Shown here: piece after piece, positions 6,631 through 10,088 of the stretch
Position numbering within the stretch: position 1 is the stretch's first letter
How the letters are laid out: each line of letters begins with the position of its first letter
Origin: Candidatus Geothermarchaeota archaeon
GTDB taxonomy: Archaea; Thermoproteota; Nitrososphaeria; Geothermarchaeales; JAUWBL01
Assembly (NCBI GenBank): GCA_030601715.1
Contig: JAUWBL010000023.1
Location: 1-10,088, forward strand
Length of the DNA stretch: 10,088 nucleotides
Direction of reading: 5' to 3'
Program-made: the position numbers and the translations under genes
Notes under the pieces: generated by a model
What the model saw: the letters and a program-made list of their open reading frames with translations, nothing else
The model's database searches: none
What the model was told of the DNA's origin: nothing

Positions 6631-6640
6631 GTAAATACAT
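6631..6640 (-). promoter_or_regulatory. Candidate TATA box for the M3 peptidase
   Basis: The minus-strand sequence ATGTATTTAC lies about 37 nt ahead of the ATG at 6598. It would place transcription start near 6610, close to or just past the GGAGGA element, so either the site or the ribosome binding site may not be used. If translation began at TTG 6658 or ATG 6640, this box would be inside the coding region, which argues for the 6598 start. Confidence 0.35.
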
Positions 6641-6678
6641 CACACACCTCGTTTTCAAGCTTTTTGCAGGGTTTTCAT

Positions 6679-6698
6679 GCAGAGTCGTACGACTGTGC
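6679..6698. promoter_or_regulatory. 20-nt near-perfect palindrome, candidate operator
   Basis: The core AGTCGTACGACT (6683-6694) is a perfect 12-bp palindrome. The flanks GCA and TGC (6679-6681 and 6696-6698) also pair, with one mismatch between. It sits in the divergent region between the peptidase and diphthine synthase genes, 12 nt upstream of the diphthine synthase TATA box. This is the right place for a dimeric HTH regulator. The bound protein is unknown. Confidence 0.45.
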
Positions 6699-6710
6699 GG
6701 GGGTGAGTCC

Positions 6711-6720
6711 TATGTATATC
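6711..6720 (+). promoter_or_regulatory. Candidate TATA box for the dph5 operon
   Basis: TATGTATATC lies 36 nt before the TTG start at 6752 (centre to start). Transcription would begin about 6742, giving a leader of roughly 10 nt, consistent with the lack of a clear Shine-Dalgarno sequence. Confidence 0.5.
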
Positions 6721-6751
6721 GCATGGACAATGTTCTTTTGCGTGAGAGTGC

Positions 6752-7522
6752 TTGCTGACTCTCGTGGGTATGGGTCTCCACGGACACAGGGGCATGAGCC
6801 TTAGGGCTCTGGACGCCTGCAGAGCGGCGGACAGCATCTTTCTTGAGAGGTACACAAGCCCCACGCAGATCGATATGGATGAGCTTGCGGAGACATTGGG
6901 TAGAGAGGTTAGAGTGCTCTCTAGAGAGGATTTGGAGGAAGGAGGGTTCCTCTTCGAGGAATGTCTCAGCAGCAACGTGGTCCTGCTTTCACCCGGCGAC
7001 CCTCTGATAGCCACTACCCATATGTCGATCCTCCTCGAAGCTCGACGTCGTGGTGCGAAGACACGAGTCCTTCATGCCGCGTCGGTTTATTCGGCGGCTA
7101 TCGGGCAATCGGGCCTGCACACATACAAGTTTGGGAAGTCGGCCACCATCACCAGTGGAAGGGATTTCGTTCCCTACTCGGCGTACGATTGCATAATGGA
7201 GAACAAGCAAAGAGGGTGTCACACGCTGCTACTGTTGCAGGACGACGTCGATTCTGGAGAGCGACTCTCTGTAGCGGAGGCCCTGGATCTTCTAGACAGG
7301 ATGGAGAGGGCTAGGGGCGAAGGTATCATAACTGAAAGTTCCTGGGTCTTGGTGTTGTCTGGTCTTGAGAGTCCCACGAAGAAGGTCTTCGCCGGTCGGT
7401 TTGACGAGGCTAGGAGAGAACACTTCACCGGCCAGCCAACGGTTCTCATTGTACCCGGCGAGCTGCACTTCGCGGAGAAGGAGGCCCTGGAGGCGCTCAG
7501 TAGAGGTGACGAGGGTGTCTGA
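6752..7522 (+). CDS. dph5: Diphthine synthase
   Basis: This SAM-dependent methyltransferase trimethylates the modified histidine of elongation factor 2 on the pathway to diphthamide (also called dphB). It is a 256-aa protein of normal archaeal length. The N-terminus MLTLVGMGLHGHRGMSLRAL matches the family's 'MLxLVGxGLxxxxxISxxxLE' start. This fixes the TTG at 6752. The tetrapyrrole methylase-like fold shows LLSPGDPLIATTH (Gly82-Asp83-Pro84) for SAM binding. The family's HAASVYSAAIGQSGLHTYKFGKSATI segment is present (given here in parts: HAASVYSAA and SGLHTYKFGK). The gene shares its last 8 nt with the following wHTH-RibL gene, and the two are probably cotranscribed. The palindrome and TATA box upstream are its likely control region. 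Confidence 0.96.
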   Translation: MLTLVGMGLHGHRGMSLRALDACRAADSIFLERYTSPTQIDMDELAETLGREVRVLSREDLEEGGFLFEECLSSNVVLLSPGDPLIATTHMSILLEARRRGAKTRVLHAASVYSAAIGQSGLHTYKFGKSATITSGRDFVPYSAYDCIMENKQRGCHTLLLLQDDVDSGERLSVAEALDLLDRMERARGEGIITESSWVLVLSGLESPTKKVFAGRFDEARREHFTGQPTVLIVPGELHFAEKEALEALSRGDEGV

Positions 7523-8135
7523 GGGAGATTCGACCAGCTGGAGTCTCAGGCTACTACAGGAGGTCGAGAAGGCCAGACTAAGGAGTGAAGAGGCGGATGA
7601 GGAGAGATTGGCGCGGTCTCTCGGGCTCTCTGTGGATCTGATCCGGACAGTTCTCTCCGAGGCTGGGGCTCAGGGGCGTGTCGTCAAGGAGGACGGGAGA
7701 TTCTCCCTTACTCCCGCGGGCAGACGTCTCTTCAGAGTCGGCATGATAGGCGGCGTCTTCGATATCCTGCATCTGGGTCACCTTCGGACGTTGGAAGAAA
7801 GCAGGCGCCAGTGTGATCTTCTAGTTGTTGTCATAGCCAGGGCCGAGACGGTGAGGAGGCTCAAGGGGAAGACTCCCCTAAACGACGACCAAGTGAGGCG
7901 AGAGATGGTTTCGGCCTTGAAGATAGTAGATGTGGCCATTCTGGGCGACATGGTCGACCGGAGCGTCCCCTTCCTCCACGTCCACCCGGACATCGTTTTC
8001 CTAGGACACGACCAGACGATGCCTGGGATCGTTGAAGAGGTTCTTGCGAAGGAGGTTGAAGTCAGGCGTCTGAACGTCCGCGTGGAGGGGAAGGCGACAA
8101 CAGACATCATAAAGAAGATCTCTGGAGAATTCTAG
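7515..8135 (+). CDS. Winged-helix domain fused to a RibL-type nucleotidyltransferase (probable FAD synthase)
   Basis: The C-terminal part (about residue 75 on) is a cytidylyltransferase-like fold of the archaeal FAD synthase RibL type: GGVFDILHLGHL with the HxGH motif at 86-89, the conserved 'ARAETVRRLKGKxPLN' block, 'DIVFLGHDQ', and the late TTDIIKKI motif. RibL adenylates FMN to FAD with ATP or CTP. The N-terminal 73 residues look like a winged helix (helices around EEADEERLARSLGLSVDLIRTVLSEAG, split here into two, then GRFSLTPAGRRLF wing). Such a domain is not part of the classical about 150-aa RibL. GTG 7515 is chosen because GAGGTGA (7503-7509), a 7-nt match to the archaeal anti-Shine-Dalgarno, lies 5 nt upstream; GTG 7506 would add three residues. 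The gene converges on the riboflavin kinase with a 29-nt overlap, which supports a flavin role. Related enzymes can adenylate other phosphates or transfer CMP. Confidence 0.85.
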   Translation: MSEGDSTSWSLRLLQEVEKARLRSEEADEERLARSLGLSVDLIRTVLSEAGAQGRVVKEDGRFSLTPAGRRLFRVGMIGGVFDILHLGHLRTLEESRRQCDLLVVVIARAETVRRLKGKTPLNDDQVRREMVSALKIVDVAILGDMVDRSVPFLHVHPDIVFLGHDQTMPGIVEEVLAKEVEVRRLNVRVEGKATTDIIKKISGEF

Positions 8136-8814
8136 GTCGTGCCCCCAGTAGGTGGACCTTGTACCTCAGCGTGTCCCCGTCCTCCAAGTCGAGTTCTCTC
8201 CTGAGGTATAGGGGCGCTATCAGTTCCGATGTATCGTGGCCGTAGGCGGATCTAAAGGGCATTATGATCGCTCCCTCGATGTTGTCCTGAATTGTGGCTC
8301 CGAAGGTGTCCAGACCACCGTAGCTTCTCTCCTCATCGTCGAAGCCGTAGATGTGGATCCCCTTGAGGCTTCGAAGTCTTATGTTTTTCCGACGGTGGCT
8401 CCTGTCTCTTAGCTTGAGGTTCAAGGTGCCGGGGTAGGGGTCGAAGCCTAGGAACTTGTAGAACTGTCTCCTGTAGGGTCTCTTCGACATGTAGTACGAG
8501 CCTTCACCGAAGCCGGTGAAAACCTCTCCCTCGAAGTCGAAGGTTCCAGGACTCTGGAAGGCGCTCTCCAGGTCTCTTCTGAAGTTCTCCAGCTCTTGGA
8601 TGGCCTTCGTTGTCAGCCGGATGCTTAGGGTTCCCCCTGACTTCTCCTTCCCTAGATATCCCATGTCCTGAAGCGCCGTCAAGATCCTGGATGCTGACTG
8701 TTGGGACACCTCGAACATATTGGACAAGAAGGAGGTGGAGGCGGCCACGGGCTCGTCCTTGGCTCCTAGCTCGAGAAGTCGCATCAGGTAGAACAGCTTC
8801 GCTGGCTTCTTCAT
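8107..8814 (-). CDS. ribK: CTP-dependent riboflavin kinase with N-terminal HTH (RibK/RbkR type)
   Basis: The enzyme phosphorylates riboflavin to FMN using CTP. From ATG 8814 it has 235 aa. The DUF120 kinase domain (about residues 95-235) shows GEVFTGFGEGSYYM, the Tyr-rich block RRQFYKF and GFDPYPGTLNLKL, all diagnostic. The first 70 residues form a winged helix (LFYLMRLLELGA, FLSNMFEVSQQSASRILTAL, MGYLGKE). HTH-fused RibK proteins are known as RbkR, enzymes that also regulate riboflavin genes. ATG 8814 is preferred over the in-frame TTG 8874 because a TATA-like element lies about 39 nt upstream, which would give a short-leader mRNA, and because the family's HTH begins here. The gene faces the RibL-like gene tail to tail and diverges from the endonuclease V-like gene. 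Whether it acts as a regulator here is inferred. Confidence 0.95.
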   Translation of the reverse strand: MKKPAKLFYLMRLLELGAKDEPVAASTSFLSNMFEVSQQSASRILTALQDMGYLGKEKSGGTLSIRLTTKAIQELENFRRDLESAFQSPGTFDFEGEVFTGFGEGSYYMSKRPYRRQFYKFLGFDPYPGTLNLKLRDRSHRRKNIRLRSLKGIHIYGFDDEERSYGGLDTFGATIQDNIEGAIIMPFRSAYGHDTSELIAPLYLRRELDLEDGDTLRYKVHLLGARPRILQRSSL

Positions 8815-8847
8815 TGGAGGGTCATCAGCCTGGATCCACGTGTCTTC

Positions 8848-8858
8848 GAAATATGTAT
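8848..8858. promoter_or_regulatory. Shared, near-symmetric TATA element for divergent ribK and endonuclease V genes
   Basis: The plus strand reads GAAATATGTAT and the minus strand reads ATACATATTTC. Both strands thus look like a TATA box around position 8853. Its centre is about 39 nt before the RibK ATG (8814) and 33 nt before the endonuclease GTG (8886). Both distances fit short-leader or leaderless transcripts. The 71-nt gap between the starts leaves little room for anything else. Confidence 0.45.
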
Positions 8859-8885
8859 CCTTCTGGGTCCACAAATCTACTGAAC

Positions 8886-9566
8886 GTGGCAGCGCCGGAG
8901 AACTTCGAGGAACTTAGGAAGATCCAGACCTCTGTGTCGAGCAGAGTGTCCACGGAAGACGTGGTCCATCCGGGGCCCACCGCTGGCTTTGACATCGCCT
9001 ATGAAGCGGAGAGGATGTTCTGCGGGGCTGCGGTTGTTGACTACGAGAGCATGGACATCCTCGAGTTGAGGAGTCTAACCTTGAGGGAAAGGTTCCCCTA
9101 TATTCCCACCTTCCTGGGGTTCCGAGAGGCGCCCGCGATCCTGCGGTTACTCACAGCCCTGAAGGTTGCTCCAAGCATTCTGATCGTCAACGGCCATGGA
9201 ACGGCCCATCCTTCTAGGGCGGGGTTGGCTTGCTTCGTTGGTGTAGAGAACCCTGATCTAGCAACCATAGGCGTCGCTCAGCGAAGGCTCTGCGGCGCCC
9301 CACAAGACGAACTCAATGAAGCTGGTTCTTGGAGTTTCCTGGAGTATCGAGGCCGATGCGTGGGGGCGGTTCTGCTGACCGTCCCCGGTGGCAAGCCGAT
9401 ATTCGTTTCTCCAGGTCACAACATCTCGATCGAGACTTCGGTTGAGATCGTCAAGCACTTCGTGACGGATTTCAGATTGCCTCTGCCACTCAAGCTCGCC
9501 CACGAGGTGGCCGAAAGGGAAAGAGGTAAGTATCGGAGTAAGCATAGAGCGCTGGCTTCAGAGTGA
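8886..9566 (+). CDS. nfi: Endonuclease V-like protein with altered catalytic Asp
   Basis: Endonuclease V cleaves DNA or RNA one nucleotide past inosine. From GTG 8886 the protein has 226 aa, the usual length. Family landmarks are in order: GFDIAY (Asp36), YIPTFLGFREAP (Glu81), NGHGTAHP (102-109) and AGLACFVGV. In Thermotoga maritima the metal ligands are Asp43, Glu89 and Asp110. Here the spacing of Asp36, Glu81 and position 102 (45 and 21) mirrors that enzyme, but position 102 is Asn (codon AAC), not Asp. Activity on deaminated bases is therefore doubtful or changed; the fold is not. GTG 8886 is preferred because it matches the family N-terminus and fits the TATA element 33 nt upstream. ATG 8853 would add 11 residues but lies inside that element. 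A large open frame upstream is antisense to riboflavin kinase and is not coding. The gene converges on the proteasome gene. Confidence 0.92.
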   Translation: MAAPENFEELRKIQTSVSSRVSTEDVVHPGPTAGFDIAYEAERMFCGAAVVDYESMDILELRSLTLRERFPYIPTFLGFREAPAILRLLTALKVAPSILIVNGHGTAHPSRAGLACFVGVENPDLATIGVAQRRLCGAPQDELNEAGSWSFLEYRGRCVGAVLLTVPGGKPIFVSPGHNISIETSVEIVKHFVTDFRLPLPLKLAHEVAERERGKYRSKHRALASE

Positions 9567-9695
9567 TACTCTGGATTGGCAGCGCAACTACCTCCGTGAT
9601 GCTCGAGGCTTGGGGAATCTGTGGTCGATCGTGTTTGTTCCCCTGCGTGAGCTATCGTCCTTCTGGCTGGTCTTCGAGTCTCTAGCCATCCTTGG

Positions 9696-9716
9696 TGGCA
9701 ACCTGTATCGTTGCCA
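9696..9716. other. Short hairpin in the convergent gap between nfi and psmB
   Basis: TGGCAAC (9696-9702) and GTTGCCA (9710-9716) pair perfectly over 7 bp around a 7-nt loop. The hairpin lies in the 190-nt gap between two convergent genes, where transcripts of both strands should end. No T-run follows on either strand, so a terminator role is weakly supported. Nothing else is clear in this gap. Confidence 0.35.
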
Positions 9717-9756
9717 AGCGAATTGTGTGGTCTGCGATCAGCCAGAGTTGGAGTTC

Positions 9757-10088
9757 CTAGAAGAGCACGGATTCCTCCTCGATGCCATCTTTTGTGATGA
9801 GTAGGATATCGGCGCCGTCGCCGCTGGTGGCGTCTCTGCCTATGGCCGATTTGAGGGCGTCTAGGGCCAGGTCCTTCGCTTCTTTGTCCGTCATGCCATC
9901 CTTGTAGCGCGACTCAAGGACGCCGACGGCGATGGTGGCGCCTGTTCCCAGCGTGACGTAGTCATCTTCTATGATGGAACCGAGGGGGTCGAGGGAGTAC
10001 AGGCCTGGACCACCGTTGCATCCGCCGATTAGAATCTGGGTTATTAGGGGGTAGAGCCGGTTTTGGTGGAGGATGACGGAGGTCAGCT
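9757..10088 (-). CDS. psmB: Proteasome subunit beta (C-terminal part, 5' end outside window)
   Basis: This is the catalytic subunit of the archaeal 20S proteasome, an N-terminal-nucleophile threonine peptidase. About 110 codons are visible, ending at the TAG at 9759-9757. Recognisable late segments are LIGGCNGGPGLYSLDPLGS, the 'TLGTGATIAVGVLESRY' block, DALKSAIGRD and SGDGADILLITKDG. The LYSLDPLG and SGDG motifs are typical of beta subunits. The catalytic Thr1, Lys33 and prosequence lie outside the window, so activity of this copy cannot be judged; archaea of this group can carry a second, inactive beta. The usual 'GGVDEGP' loop appears as GGCNGGP. It is transcribed leftward, convergent with the endonuclease V-like gene, and reads into the hairpin-containing gap. 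Confidence 0.94.
   Translation of the reverse strand, partial: LTSVILHQNRLYPLITQILIGGCNGGPGLYSLDPLGSIIEDDYVTLGTGATIAVGVLESRYKDGMTDKEAKDLALDALKSAIGRDATSGDGADILLITKDGIEEESVLF

Noticed and set aside
7365..7514. Longer 5' extension of the wHTH-RibL gene starting inside dph5
   Set aside because: The extra residues are Arg/Ser/Pro-rich, the out-of-frame reading of dph5. A 7-nt Shine-Dalgarno match sits 5 nt before GTG 7515.
8610..8885. Open frame extending the endonuclease V-like gene upstream by about 90 codons
   Set aside because: It is antisense to the riboflavin kinase HTH region and its translation has no family resemblance. The endonuclease similarity starts only after GTG 8886.
9686..9784. 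C-box-like GTGATG sequences and a basic 33-codon leftward frame near the nfi/psmB gap
   Set aside because: No paired D box (CUGA) at a usable distance and no terminal stem; the short frame has no ribosome binding site.
9610..9804. 64-codon rightward open frame with a CxxxCxxC-like cluster
   Set aside because: It overlaps the proteasome beta coding end by 48 nt antisense, starts at a TTG with no ribosome binding site, and the Cys residues alone are not convincing.
1..10088. CRISPR arrays, insertion sequences, attachment sites, frameshifted genes
   Set aside because: No regularly spaced direct repeats, no transposase-like frame and no terminal inverted repeats were seen. All recognised genes are intact apart from those cut by the window edges.

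Overview
The window looks like chromosomal DNA from an archaeon. It carries a Cdc48/VAT ATPase, a FEN1 flap endonuclease, the diphthamide enzyme diphthine synthase, a DUF371 protein, a CTP-dependent riboflavin kinase, a proteasome beta subunit and an intron-bearing tRNA. TTG and GTG starts are frequent, and candidate TATA boxes sit 30-40 nt ahead of several starts with little or no leader. The order cdc48 / small winged-helix gene / fen, the Thaumarchaeota-like FEN1 N-terminal third, and multiple non-canonical tRNA introns point to the TACK side of the Archaea (Thaumarchaeota, Aigarchaeota or Bathyarchaeota-like). This placement is an inference; no phylogeny could be run.

Layout. The left end (1-54) is probably the tail of a gene that starts outside the window. 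A rightward cluster follows: cdc48 (145-2331), a 72-aa winged-helix-like protein, fen, pcm and a DUF371 gene. From fen onward these are tightly packed, with overlaps of 13 nt and about 40 nt. Two leftward genes come next: a tRNA-Lys(CUU) that is best explained by three introns of 32, 15 and 13 nt, and a gluzincin metallopeptidase of the M3 type. A divergent intergenic region with a 20-nt near-perfect palindrome separates the peptidase from a rightward pair, diphthine synthase and a nucleotidyltransferase of the RibL (FAD synthase) type fused to an N-terminal winged helix. This pair converges on a leftward HTH-riboflavin kinase (RibK/RbkR type). That gene in turn diverges, across one apparently shared TATA element, from an endonuclease V-like gene. 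The right edge holds the C-terminal part of a leftward proteasome beta subunit.

How the genes fit together. Cdc48 and the 20S proteasome subunit belong to protein unfolding and degradation. FEN1 and endonuclease V belong to DNA maintenance. Pcm repairs isoaspartyl damage in proteins. The riboflavin kinase and the RibL-like enzyme face each other and could carry out riboflavin to FMN to FAD; both have N-terminal HTH domains. Diphthine synthase modifies elongation factor 2.

The observations most worth checking are the triple-intron tRNA-Lys, the Asp-to-Asn change at a catalytic metal-binding position of endonuclease V, the winged-helix/RibL fusion facing an RbkR-type gene, the palindrome ahead of the diphthine synthase operon, and the symmetric shared TATA element. 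I found no CRISPR array, insertion sequence or prophage gene, and no gene-free stretch longer than about 210 nt.
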